This document shows positions 1 to 7,138 of a DNA stretch of 19,915 nt, piece by piece. The position numbers and the translations under genes were made by a program. The notes under the pieces are model-generated. The model searched no databases and was not told the origin of the DNA. It was given only the letters and a program-made list of their open reading frames with translations. Every line of letters starts with the position of its first letter. The stretch's first letter is position 1. Source of the stretch: Spirochaetales bacterium (GTDB lineage: Bacteria; Spirochaetota; Spirochaetia; Treponematales; UBA12059); contig SPCK01000004.1 in assembly GCA_004525355.1 (NCBI GenBank), forward strand, positions 1 through 19,915, written 5' to 3'.

Positions 1-381
1 CATCAGCGCCAGGTCCTCGAGCGGCATGTGGGTGCCGCCATTGTAGGCGGCGGTGACGCCCGGGTCGGTCCCGACCAGAACCACGGGGAGCCCGGCGTAG
101 TTGGCAGACAAAAAGAACTGGTCGTAGGCGCGCCGGCTGGCAAAGCACGCGAAGGTCGCGGCAAAGGGCCGCTTGCCGGTAGCAGCAAGGCCGGAAGCCA
201 CGCCGATGAGGTTGGCCTCGGCCACCCCTACGTTGAAGAAGCGATCCGGGTAGGCCTTCGCGAAGGGGCCAGTGCCGGTCGCCCTGGATAGATCGGCTTC
301 CACCACGCAAATCCTGGGGTCGTCGGCGGCAAGCTCGACGAGCGTCTGCGCGTAAACCGCGCGCATTTCCCTGTCAGCCAC
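1..381 (-). CDS. Transketolase, C-terminal subunit (partial, 3' end outside window)
   Basis: Second half of a split thiamine-diphosphate transketolase, which supplies the pyrimidine-binding domain to the N-terminal subunit encoded just upstream. The 127 visible residues carry the family pattern: VGVAEANLIGVASGLA around residues 51-66, where Glu55 is the Glu that activates the ThDP aminopyrimidine, FASRRAYDQ at 80-88, and GGTHMPLEDLALM at 115-127. The start is taken as GTG at 381-379 because a GAGGAGG sequence (388-394) sits 6 nt upstream; an in-frame ATG at 366-364 is the alternative. It overlaps the end of the N-terminal subunit gene by 8 bp, which suggests translational coupling and equal amounts of the two chains. 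The protein runs off the left edge. Substrate specificity cannot be read; the neighbouring isomerase-like genes suggest a dedicated catabolic transketolase rather than the housekeeping pentose-phosphate one. Confidence 0.9.
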   Translation of the reverse strand, partial: MADREMRAVYAQTLVELAADDPRICVVEADLSRATGTGPFAKAYPDRFFNVGVAEANLIGVASGLAATGKRPFAATFACFASRRAYDQFFLSANYAGLPVVLVGTDPGVTAAYNGGTHMPLEDLALM

Positions 382-1255
382 GGGCTGCCTCCTCGCGCTC
401 GAGCGCCTTGAGGGTTGCGGCCAGCTCGACTGGGCCGAACGGCGCATTATGGCTCTCAGCCTTGCCCTCCAGGTGCGGGACGCCCTTGGCCTTTATGGTA
501 TCGAGTACGATCATGGTCGGCTTGTCCTTGGCTTTTCGTGCTTCTAGAATGGCACGGTCGAGCGCGGCGAAATCGTGGCCGTCGACGCGGAGGGACTTCC
601 AGCCGAACGCCTCCCACTTGGCGACCGGGTCGCGTATGTCCAGGACAGATTCGGTGGAACCGTCTATCTGGAATTTATTGTAGTCCATGAAAGCGATGAG
701 GTTGTCCATGCGATAATGGGCCGCACAGGCTGCGGCTTCCCATACTTGGCCCTCGTCGCTCTCGCCGTCGCCTATGATGGCCCAGCAACGCCGCAGCGTG
801 CCGTCGGGACGGGGGCCGTCCATGCGAAGGCCCAACGCTATGCCCACCGCTGCGGAGAAGCCCTGGCCGAGCGATCCCGTGCTCATGTCCACGCCCGGAG
901 TGAGGAGCCGGTCGGCGTGGCTGGGCAGCGATGAGCCGCCCCGGTTCAAGGTGGAAAGAAGCTCGCGGTCAAGGTAGCCCTTCTCGGCCAGAATCGCGTA
1001 GAGCGTGGGTCCGGCATGTCCCTTGGACAGCACGAACATGTCGCGATCGGGAGCCTTGGCGTCGGCGGGATCGAGTCGCAGGTGCCGGAAGTACAGCGCG
1101 ACCAAGACCTCGACCACCGACATGGAGCCGCCCACGTGCCCGACACCCAACGAGGCGATGGATTCGAGGCAGGCACGACGAACCGCGAAAGCGCGTTTCT
1201 CCAGTTCTCGAATTTCCGCGGCGTTCGCGGGCTTGTCCGATACGGCTTGCGTCAT
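374..1255 (-). CDS. Transketolase, N-terminal subunit
   Basis: ThDP-pyrophosphate-binding half of a split transketolase, 293 residues, normal for this subunit type. Visible motifs are SKGHAGPTLYAIL at 77-89 with the family His80, GSLGQGFSAAVG at 127-138, and the ThDP/Mg motif GDGESDEGQVWEA (162-174) closing with DYNKFQ (191-196), giving Asp163 and Asn193 as metal ligands. The start is ATG at 1255, which overlaps the stop of the isomerase gene by 4 bp; longer in-frame starts would lie inside that gene. The protein should pair with the product at 1-381 to transfer two-carbon ketol units between sugars in the cytoplasm. Its place in an operon with a KduI/IolB-type isomerase and opposite a DUF4867 gene points to a specialised sugar pathway. 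Confidence 0.93.
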   Translation of the reverse strand: MTQAVSDKPANAAEIRELEKRAFAVRRACLESIASLGVGHVGGSMSVVEVLVALYFRHLRLDPADAKAPDRDMFVLSKGHAGPTLYAILAEKGYLDRELLSTLNRGGSSLPSHADRLLTPGVDMSTGSLGQGFSAAVGIALGLRMDGPRPDGTLRRCWAIIGDGESDEGQVWEAAACAAHYRMDNLIAFMDYNKFQIDGSTESVLDIRDPVAKWEAFGWKSLRVDGHDFAALDRAILEARKAKDKPTMIVLDTIKAKGVPHLEGKAESHNAPFGPVELAATLKALEREEAARG

Positions 1256-2007
1256 GTCGTCACCTTGGACGCCGTGCCGTCCATGAATGCCTTGCTCTTG
1301 TCGCCCACCCAGTAGCGCTCTCCGGCTATGCACCAGATGAAGCACAACGGTTCCTCGTGGCTGAATACCGGGTGGTAATTGAGGAGCGGAATGGTCACAT
1401 GCGATCCAACCTCGACGCTCTTCACGAAAGTCAGGTTTTCGTCATCCTCGTAGACGTGCATCGCGCCGGTTCCTTCAATGAAGGAATAGCATTCTTCCTG
1501 GTCGGTGTGGTTGTGGGGCGGCCAGGCGCGGGTGCGGTCCTGGTAGAACGTGTAGCCTGCCATGAACCGGTCGGCTTTTTCGGACACATCGAACATCAGA
1601 TGCACTTTCTTCCTGTTCAACAGGCGAATGCGCGAAGGATCGTCCTTGAGTTCCGCCCATTTGCGGTGCTGGACGGGATGTTCCTTGTCGGCGCTCGCGC
1701 GGTACAGGTACAGCTTTGCCGGATCGGCCCCCGCCTCGCAGGAGAATTCGGCTCCTCTGGGGATGTACAACGCGTCGTAATGCGCCAGTTCATACCGGAC
1801 ACCCTCCACCTCTACGACGCAGGGCGCGGCCACGTTGAATATCAGCGTTTCCTCGCGCTTGTGGCACAGGCTCTCCATCCGCGCGTCAGCCAAGTCGAGC
1901 TCGGCGAGCGACAGGAGTTCCAGGTTGGAATCACGGCGATTGAACACCTCGCGATAAATGGCGCGGCTGTCCCGCGCGTTGAAAATCTTACCATCTTTGA
2001 CGGCCAT
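1252..2007 (-). CDS. KduI/IolB-family cupin isomerase
   Basis: A 251-residue double-cupin protein of the 5-deoxy-glucuronate isomerase (IolB) / 5-keto-4-deoxyuronate isomerase (KduI) superfamily. The second cupin carries PPHNHTDQEE at 163-172 and a later His212. The spacing of His165, His167, Glu172 and His212 matches the metal-binding quartet described for KduI. The tail FIWCIAGERYW (223-233) also fits the family. It likely interconverts an aldose and a ketose, but the surrounding residues are not clearly IolB or KduI, so I do not assign either symbol. Start ATG at 2007 is preceded by GGGAGG (2014-2019). It is the first gene of the leftward operon and overlaps the transketolase N-subunit by 4 bp. 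Neighbouring inositol or pectin genes are absent, so its substrate is probably different from both named relatives. Confidence 0.8.
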   Translation of the reverse strand: MAVKDGKIFNARDSRAIYREVFNRRDSNLELLSLAELDLADARMESLCHKREETLIFNVAAPCVVEVEGVRYELAHYDALYIPRGAEFSCEAGADPAKLYLYRASADKEHPVQHRKWAELKDDPSRIRLLNRKKVHLMFDVSEKADRFMAGYTFYQDRTRAWPPHNHTDQEECYSFIEGTGAMHVYEDDENLTFVKSVEVGSHVTIPLLNYHPVFSHEEPLCFIWCIAGERYWVGDKSKAFMDGTASKVTT

Positions 2008-2023
2008 TGCCGCCTCCCTATAT

Positions 2024-2038
2024 GTTAAAGTCTTTAAC
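2024..2038. promoter_or_regulatory. Palindromic operator, probable ROK repressor site
   Basis: The sequence GTTAAAG-T-CTTTAAC is a 7+1+7 bp perfect palindrome. It lies just downstream of the -10 box of the leftward promoter and covers the expected start point near 2033, so bound protein would block transcription of the isomerase-transketolase operon. The ROK repressor gene in the divergent operon is the natural candidate. I saw no second copy on the DUF4867 side. Confidence 0.65.
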
Positions 2039-2039
2039 T

Positions 2040-2067
2040 ATTGTATCATATACGCATATTTTGGCAA
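2040..2067 (-). promoter_or_regulatory. Sigma-70-type promoter for isomerase/transketolase operon
   Basis: Read on the minus strand, TTGCCA (2067-2062) is separated by 16 bp from TACAAT (2045-2040), matching 4 and 5 of 6 consensus bases. The expected start point is about 2033, giving a short leader to the ATG at 2007. The region is clearly AT-richer than the flanking genes. Confidence 0.65.
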
Positions 2068-2101
2068 GCCATTTAGAACCGGTATCAGTGCGTTTTTTTG
2101 A

Positions 2102-2131
2102 TTTACCTGTTTCAATGGCGTGTGCTATTCT
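2102..2131 (+). promoter_or_regulatory. Possible promoter for DUF4867-ROK operon
   Basis: TTTACC (2102-2107), an 18-bp spacer and TATTCT (2126-2131) preceded by TG one base upstream (extended -10) form a weak sigma-70-like promoter. The predicted start near 2138 leaves about 43 nt of leader before the chosen ATG at 2181. The match is modest and no operator palindrome overlaps it. Confidence 0.4.
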
Positions 2132-2180
2132 CGACGGGGCAGCGTTCGACGCGTCGCCGTCATATATGGGAGGTTCATGC

Positions 2181-2870
2181 ATGTTGCTCGCTGCACTACG
2201 CAAGGCCAACGCCGATTTGCGAATTTTCACCGCGGACGATCCGGATTTCGCCCCCTATGGCGAACGCGTCCCAGGAAGCTGGTCGAGCATGGTAGCCGCG
2301 CTTGAAGTCTCTGCCCCGATTCCAGACGAGGGCGTACTATACGTAACCTCCCACGCGCCGCTTGAATCCTGCGCAGATGCCGACCGACTGCGCACCGTGG
2401 TCTTCGGCGACCTTCCGATCCAGATCGGCTATTGCTCGGGCAGGAACTCCACCCTGAACGGGCTGGAATATCACAAGTCCAGCGAAGTGCTCGTCGCGGC
2501 CGCCGACTTGGTGCTGTTGCTTGCCCTCCGCGGCGAGCTTGAGCACGGGCCAGGCGGCATTTCCATCGAATCCTCAAAGACAGTCGGCCTCCTGGTGCAC
2601 CGGGGCGAGGCAGTCGAGCTGTACTCAGGAACACTGCATCTGGCCCCGTGCCGCGCCCGGCCGGATGGCTTCCGGGCCGCCATCGTGCTGCCGCGGGGTA
2701 CAAACGAAGTCCTGCCTGATGGGGTCCTATCGGGAGACGATCCACTGCTGCGCAAGCGCAATAAATGGATTATGGCGCATCCTGAGCGAAAAGCCCTGGT
2801 CGACCAAGGCGTATTGCCGCTGATCCGCGGCTCCAACCGCGAAGTGCGCCCCGTGGCGGAGCCGGCATGA
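2181..2870 (+). CDS. DUF4867 family protein, putative sugar isomerase
   Basis: A 229-residue soluble protein with the pattern I recognise as DUF4867: YCSGRN at 84-89, LNGLEYHKSSE at 92-102, AVELYSGTLHLAPC at 144-157 and NKWIMAHPE at 204-212. Glu96, His98, Glu102 and His153 look like a cupin-type metal site, so an isomerase role is plausible. From memory, members of this family have been shown to isomerise sulfoquinovose to 6-deoxy-6-sulfofructose in transaldolase- and transketolase-based sulfoglycolysis; I hold that with moderate confidence. The open frame extends back to 2007, but ATG 2181 is chosen because GGGAGG (2168-2173) lies 7 nt upstream and the family begins with a segment like DLRIFTADDPDFAPYG. 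Its stop overlaps the ROK start (ATGA). The divergent neighbour is the transketolase operon. Confidence 0.78.
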   Translation: MLLAALRKANADLRIFTADDPDFAPYGERVPGSWSSMVAALEVSAPIPDEGVLYVTSHAPLESCADADRLRTVVFGDLPIQIGYCSGRNSTLNGLEYHKSSEVLVAAADLVLLLALRGELEHGPGGISIESSKTVGLLVHRGEAVELYSGTLHLAPCRARPDGFRAAIVLPRGTNEVLPDGVLSGDDPLLRKRNKWIMAHPERKALVDQGVLPLIRGSNREVRPVAEPA

Positions 2871-4042
2871 AAGCCCGAGGCTGGAACGCGCCCGATCTTC
2901 GCAAGAGAAACCGCGCGGGCATCCTCAATCTTGTCCACTCTACCAGAAATATCGCCCGTAACGACCTCGCGCTTGAACTGGGACTGACCAGAGCGTCGGT
3001 AACCATCCTGGTCAACGAGCTGATCGACGAAGGATTACTGGAGGAAGCGGGAACTCAGATCGCGGAAGGCCGCGTCGGCAGGCGTAAGATTGCGCTGCGA
3101 ATACGTCCGGAAGCCGGCCGCATTATCGGCGTTGGGATAGACCAAGAGCGAGTGCAGGTCCTGCTGACCGATCTGGCCGGATCGGTACTGGGCGTTCGGG
3201 ATCTTCCGCCACCGGCAACACTTGCCAGATACGGAGACGAACCGGCAGAGCGGATCGTCCATGCCGTCGCTGAGGCGACAGGCGAATTACTGGGGCCGGC
3301 CTCGCCGTGCAAGGCGGGTGTGCTCTGGATGGGAGTGGGCGTGACAGGCAGGGTCGATGCCGAGCATGGTATTTCCGTCAGGGAACCGCGCCTCTGGAAC
3401 GGTCCGGTATCGCTGGCCGATCCCCTGGCGCTGCATTTCGGCGTACCGACATCTGTCGACAACAATGTCCGGGCGCTCGCGCTCGCGGAGCTCCTCCTGA
3501 CCGAGGCCAGGGGTTCCGAGCCCGCGGGCCTCCTGTTCGTGAAATACGGTCCGGGAGTCGGCGCGTCATGGACGGTCGGCGGTGTGCCATGGGCAGGCGC
3601 ACACAACCGCTCGGGAGAACTGGGCCACACGGTTGTGGCAGCCGAGGGGCCGGTCTGTCCGTATTGTGGCAGGGTCGGCTGCCTGGAGTCCCTGGTATCC
3701 GCAAGAACCCTCGGGATTCGACTGGCAAGACCGCGGTCGAAAATTGAAGAACTCTGCCATGCGCTGCTTGAAATCGCGCCCGAGGAGTTCGCCCAACTTG
3801 CCAGCTGGTTCGCGCTGGCTCTGGGAAACGCCATAGAACTGTACGATCCAACCACGGTTGCCCTCTACGGGGCACCCTTTCGCAGCGGGCCGCTTTTTGA
3901 CGAGATAGCTGACCGCGTCGAATCCAACGAGCGCCCGTGCGAAATCAAGCGCTCCAATCTGGATCCGGAACTTCCTGCCCTCGGGGGCGCAGCGCTCGCC
4001 CTGGAACGCTTCTTTCTAGCCGGTGGACCGAAACCCTGCTGA
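2867..4042 (+). CDS. ROK-family transcriptional repressor
   Basis: A 391-residue regulator with an N-terminal winged helix-turn-helix (about residues 10-60, including NDLALELGLTRASVT) fused to a ROK sugar-kinase-like domain. The ROK zinc motif is present: Glu251 and His254 in SGELGH, then CPYCGRVGC at 264-272. Where ROK kinases have an NDAN-type catalytic Asp, this protein reads VDNNVRA (197-203), with Asn200 in the Asp position, so it should sense sugar rather than phosphorylate it. Translation is coupled to the DUF4867 gene by an ATGA overlap. The palindrome at 2024-2038 is its probable binding site, and a sugar or sugar derivative of the pathway its probable inducer. The gene ends only 10 bp from the end of the oppositely oriented hydrolase gene. 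Confidence 0.9.
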   Translation: MKARGWNAPDLRKRNRAGILNLVHSTRNIARNDLALELGLTRASVTILVNELIDEGLLEEAGTQIAEGRVGRRKIALRIRPEAGRIIGVGIDQERVQVLLTDLAGSVLGVRDLPPPATLARYGDEPAERIVHAVAEATGELLGPASPCKAGVLWMGVGVTGRVDAEHGISVREPRLWNGPVSLADPLALHFGVPTSVDNNVRALALAELLLTEARGSEPAGLLFVKYGPGVGASWTVGGVPWAGAHNRSGELGHTVVAAEGPVCPYCGRVGCLESLVSARTLGIRLARPRSKIEELCHALLEIAPEEFAQLASWFALALGNAIELYDPTTVALYGAPFRSGPLFDEIADRVESNERPCEIKRSNLDPELPALGGAALALERFFLAGGPKPC

Positions 4043-4052
4043 ATCAGGAGCC

Positions 4053-4820
4053 TCAGAGCCCGCTGACGAATTCCATCAACAATTCCTTGAAGAAACCCGG
4101 CGCCTCGACCATGGCCGAGTGTCCCACGTCGTCCAATATCCGCAGGCTGGCATTGCGGTACGCCGCAAGGGTTTCCCGTGCCATGGCCTCGGTGATGATG
4201 ATGTCTTTGCGTCCCCAGATGACCATGACCGGCCCGGCGAACGCTCCCGCCCGGTCGCGATAATCGAAACGCTCCAACGCGCGGGCGTTTCCGGCATAGG
4301 CGTGCCCGGCCATAAGCATGGCATCGTCGGTCAGATCGTCCAGGAACACCTGGTCCTGCATGGTAGGAGCAACCGCCGAAAGCGCCTTGCGCATGAGGTC
4401 GCGGTTGGTCCGGTACTTCTCGATGAGTGGGTAATGCTCTTCGGGCGTCTTGAGGCCCGAAGGCGCGGCCCCGTCCACAAACACCAGGGCACGGGCCAGA
4501 TCCGGTCGTCGCGCACCCAGTGCCATGACCACGGCACCGCCGAGGCTATGGCCAACAACGATCGGTTTATCCAGGCCGAGCACGGCGACGAACGCGGCCA
4601 GGCTATCGGCATACGCGTCGATGTCCGCCACGTCCAGAGGATCCGATCGGCCGAAATTGGGAAGGTCCAGCGCGATCGTCCGGTAGCCGGGTAAGTCCAT
4701 CACCCTGCTCCACCAAAGATGCGAACCGGTATTGCCGTGGACCAGGACGACGGGCGCCCCTTCGCCCCGCTCGACGAAATAGATGCTCCGTCCGAGAATC
4801 TCGACGGTCTTGCCGCTCAT
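4053..4820 (-). CDS. Alpha/beta hydrolase (fold-1), distal gene of leftward operon
   Basis: A 255-residue cytoplasmic alpha/beta hydrolase. The oxyanion motif HGNTG is at 28-32, the nucleophile elbow GHSLGGA at 90-96 gives Ser92, and Asp206 (IWGRKD) and His234 (DVGHSAM) complete the triad. It resembles the ester-, lactone- and C-C-bond-hydrolysing group (MhpC/PcaD/haloperoxidase-like), and the true bond cleaved is unknown. ATG 4820 is preferred because GGAGGAGGAG lies just upstream. An alternative ATG at 4907 would add 29 residues with a hydrophobic Ala-rich start and would begin 1 nt after the preceding stop codon. It is the last gene of the nine-gene leftward set and converges on the ROK gene with 10 bp between stop codons. 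Confidence 0.88.
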   Translation of the reverse strand: MSGKTVEILGRSIYFVERGEGAPVVLVHGNTGSHLWWSRVMDLPGYRTIALDLPNFGRSDPLDVADIDAYADSLAAFVAVLGLDKPIVVGHSLGGAVVMALGARRPDLARALVFVDGAAPSGLKTPEEHYPLIEKYRTNRDLMRKALSAVAPTMQDQVFLDDLTDDAMLMAGHAYAGNARALERFDYRDRAGAFAGPVMVIWGRKDIIITEAMARETLAAYRNASLRILDDVGHSAMVEAPGFFKELLMEFVSGL

Positions 4821-4908
4821 GTGCTCCTCCTCCACATCCGCAGATCCGCCTGCGCATGAATCGAGTCCGAAGACGGTGGCCAGCGCGGCGGCGACCCTTG
4901 AATTCATA

Positions 4909-5715
4909 CTACTTTTTCCGTGCCGACTCCAGGAAGCGCTCCAGTGAATCGGTGAGCGCTTCCGGATTCTCAAGCACGACCGCGTGTCCCGAGCCTGGTA
5001 TCTCCTCGTAGATCGCGCCGGGCACTCGGTCGGCTATGATCCGCGAATAGACGGGGCCTTTCAGGATATCCGCGCCGGCCACAAGCGCCAGGCAGGGACA
5101 GGCGATCCTGTTCAAGGACCCGGTCAGGTCGATAGCCAGGAAGGCATCGCACAGTCGCGCGAACGCCTCGAACCAGTCCCGGGGCAGGGACGCGATCGCA
5201 TCCTCCCGCCTGGCCAGCCACTCGCGGTGGGAGGCAAGATACCCGGCCGAGTAATTCCACGGCAGAATCGATTTGTAGAACACCCTGGGATCGGACAGGG
5301 CCGCCGCCTTCCAAGCCTTTACCGCGGCGCCCAGCAGCTCGTCGTATTCACTTACTCCGTCTATCGAAACGACGCTTACGCACATCGAAGGAAAATCGAG
5401 GGCGAAGGTCAAGGCGACCTCCGCTCCGTACGACGTACCCACGATATGCGCGCGCTCGATTTCAAGTTCGCGCAGGAGACTCGCCAGGTCGCTCGCGTGA
5501 AGCTCCAGCGAATATGGCGCATCGGGGCGATCCGACAGCATCTGGCCGCGCATGTCGTGCATGAGTACCCGGTAACCCGCGGCGACCAGCCTGTCGGCGA
5601 CGGGCTTCCAGTTGGCTATCGTCATCGCTATCCCGTTAAGGAGCGCTACGGTTTCATCGCCGTCTCCAACCATCTGGTATTCGATGCCTACCCCGTTTAT
5701 GATCGCGCGGGCCAT
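4909..5715 (-). CDS. Alpha/beta hydrolase, enol-lactonase/C-C hydrolase-like
   Basis: A 268-residue alpha/beta hydrolase. The nucleophile elbow GTSYGAE (93-99) gives Ser95, Asp216 lies in LVAGADILKG and His244 in GSGHAVVLENPE. The usual HG oxyanion motif is replaced by LLNGIAM (25-31), a form seen in 3-oxoadipate enol-lactonase-like proteins. The cap region (about 120-195) is rich in aromatics and distinct from that of the neighbouring hydrolase, so the two are not a recent duplication. It starts 2 bp after the livF stop, so it is co-transcribed with the importer, and it presumably acts on the imported compound or an early intermediate. Substrate unknown. Confidence 0.88.
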   Translation of the reverse strand: MARAIINGVGIEYQMVGDGDETVALLNGIAMTIANWKPVADRLVAAGYRVLMHDMRGQMLSDRPDAPYSLELHASDLASLLRELEIERAHIVGTSYGAEVALTFALDFPSMCVSVVSIDGVSEYDELLGAAVKAWKAAALSDPRVFYKSILPWNYSAGYLASHREWLARREDAIASLPRDWFEAFARLCDAFLAIDLTGSLNRIACPCLALVAGADILKGPVYSRIIADRVPGAIYEEIPGSGHAVVLENPEALTDSLERFLESARKK

Positions 5716-5717
5716 CG

Positions 5718-6422
5718 CTATATCCCCAGGTAGGCCGAAACCACGTGCGGGTTTCGGGCCAGACCCTCGGCGATGTCCTCGATGGTCACCGCTCCATTCT
5801 CCATCACGTAGCCCCGGTCTATGGCCTTGAGGCTCTCGCGCACGTTCTGTTCGGTGACCAGGATGGCGATGTCCTTCTTGAGGATGGACAGCCGATCGAA
5901 AACTTCTGCGACGATGGACGGCTGCAAGCCCAGCGACGGCTCGTCGAGGATCAGCAAAGCGGGATTGGCCATCAGCGCCCGGCCGATCGCAACCATGCGC
6001 TGCTGACCGCCGGACATCGTTCCCACCAGCTGTTTGTAGCGCTCCTTGAGGATCGGGAACAGCGTGAGCACCGTTTCCAGCTGCCTGGCCATGACCGGTT
6101 TACCGCGCGGCACGTAGGCCGCGCCAAGCTCAAGGTTGTCCGCCACGCTCATGCCGGGGAACAGCTCGCGTTCCTGCGGGACGAGAGCGATGCCCGAGCG
6201 GGCCACCAGGTGCGTCGCGTTGCCTCCAATGGACACTCCCTCGAATTCGATCGTACCGCTCCAGGGTTTCACGATGCCCATGATTGCGTTTATCAGCGTC
6301 GTCTTGCCCGCGCCGTTGGGGCCGAAGAGACCGACCGACTCCTTGCCGACGTGCAGGTCAATGCCGCGGAGCACCTTGAGCTTGCCGTACCCGGCTTCCA
6401 ACTTCTGTATGTTGAGTATCAT
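5718..6422 (-). CDS. livF: Branched-chain amino acid-type ABC transporter ATPase LivF
   Basis: A 234-residue ATPase of the hydrophobic/branched-chain amino acid uptake family. Walker A GPNGAGKTT is at 34-42, the signature MSGGQ at 136-140, Walker B LLILDEPSLGL ends at residues 160-166, and EQN replaces the switch His as is normal for LivF. It pairs with LivG on the cytoplasmic side of the LivHM permease. The start overlaps the livG stop by 4 bp. Family members also import urea, amides, aromatic acids and other carboxylates, so the name does not fix the substrate; the enzymes around it argue for a carbon source other than amino acids. Confidence 0.95.
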   Translation of the reverse strand: MILNIQKLEAGYGKLKVLRGIDLHVGKESVGLFGPNGAGKTTLINAIMGIVKPWSGTIEFEGVSIGGNATHLVARSGIALVPQERELFPGMSVADNLELGAAYVPRGKPVMARQLETVLTLFPILKERYKQLVGTMSGGQQRMVAIGRALMANPALLILDEPSLGLQPSIVAEVFDRLSILKKDIAILVTEQNVRESLKAIDRGYVMENGAVTIEDIAEGLARNPHVVSAYLGI

Positions 6423-7138
6423 GCGGCGCCTCCGAGATACGCTTCAATTACGCGCGGATTCTTGGATACCGTCTCGTACGGTCCCTCGGCTATCAGTTCG
6501 CCGGCCTCCAGCACGATGACGCGCTGGGTCAGCTCGCGGATGACACCCATGACATGCTCCACGACGCCCACGGCCAACCTGCGCTCGCGCGCGATTCGCT
6601 GGATCATGGCGATCATCTGCTTGGTCTCGTCGCTGTTGAGGCCCGCCATCACCTCGTCCAGGAACAGTACCTCGGGCTCGTTGGCCAAAGCCCGCGCGAT
6701 CTCCATCTTCTTGATTTCGAGGATGGAAAGCTGCGTCGTATCCCGATCCAGACGATCGAGCTCCAGCTCGGCGCAGATTTCCATCGACTCGCGCCTGGCT
6801 TCCTTGAGGCTCCGGTTCCTGCTGAATACGGCGCCTATCATCACATTCTCTATCACCTTGAGGTTCTCCAGCGGATGAATCAGTTGGTAGGTGCGGGCGA
6901 TCCCGAGGCGACTCCGCTTGTGGGCGGGAGCGTAGGTAATGTCCTGGCCCTTGAAGGTGACGGAGCCGGAGGTGGGCATGAGAATACCCGAGACGAGATG
7001 GATGAACGTCGTCTTGCCCGCGCCATTGGGGCCGATAATGCCCAGGATCTCTCCTTCTTCCATGGCGAACGAGACGGCGTTGACGGCAACCAGGCCGCTG
7101 AAAGCCTTGGTCAATCCGCTGGTGGACAACTTACTCAT
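6419..7138 (-). CDS. livG: Branched-chain amino acid-type ABC transporter ATPase LivG
   Basis: A 239-residue ATPase partner of LivF. Walker A GPNGAGKTT is at 36-44 and the C-terminal EAYLGG is typical of LivG. The ABC signature is not LSGGQ but LSILEIKKMEIARAL (137-151), and Walker B reads LFLDEVMAGL with Val in place of Pro. I recall a LivG subfamily with this pattern, so it is probably active in a heterodimer where LivF supplies the canonical signature. The ATG at 7138 is chosen because it starts the conserved N-terminus and overlaps the livM stop by 8 bp; a longer frame to 7234 would begin with a Ser run inside livM and is not credible. Confidence 0.93.
   Translation of the reverse strand: MSKLSTSGLTKAFSGLVAVNAVSFAMEEGEILGIIGPNGAGKTTFIHLVSGILMPTSGSVTFKGQDITYAPAHKRSRLGIARTYQLIHPLENLKVIENVMIGAVFSRNRSLKEARRESMEICAELELDRLDRDTTQLSILEIKKMEIARALANEPEVLFLDEVMAGLNSDETKQMIAMIQRIARERRLAVGVVEHVMGVIRELTQRVIVLEAGELIAEGPYETVSKNPRVIEAYLGGAA

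Noticed and set aside
931..2028. A 365-codon open frame on the plus strand opposite the isomerase and transketolase genes
   Set aside because: It lies antisense to two clear family members, has no ribosome site, and its product is Arg-rich with no recognisable domain. High GC content produces such shadows.
2007..2180. The upstream 58-codon extension of the DUF4867 frame
   Set aside because: It would begin inside the isomerase gene and cross both promoters and the palindrome. The ATG at 2181 has a strong ribosome site and matches the family N-terminus.
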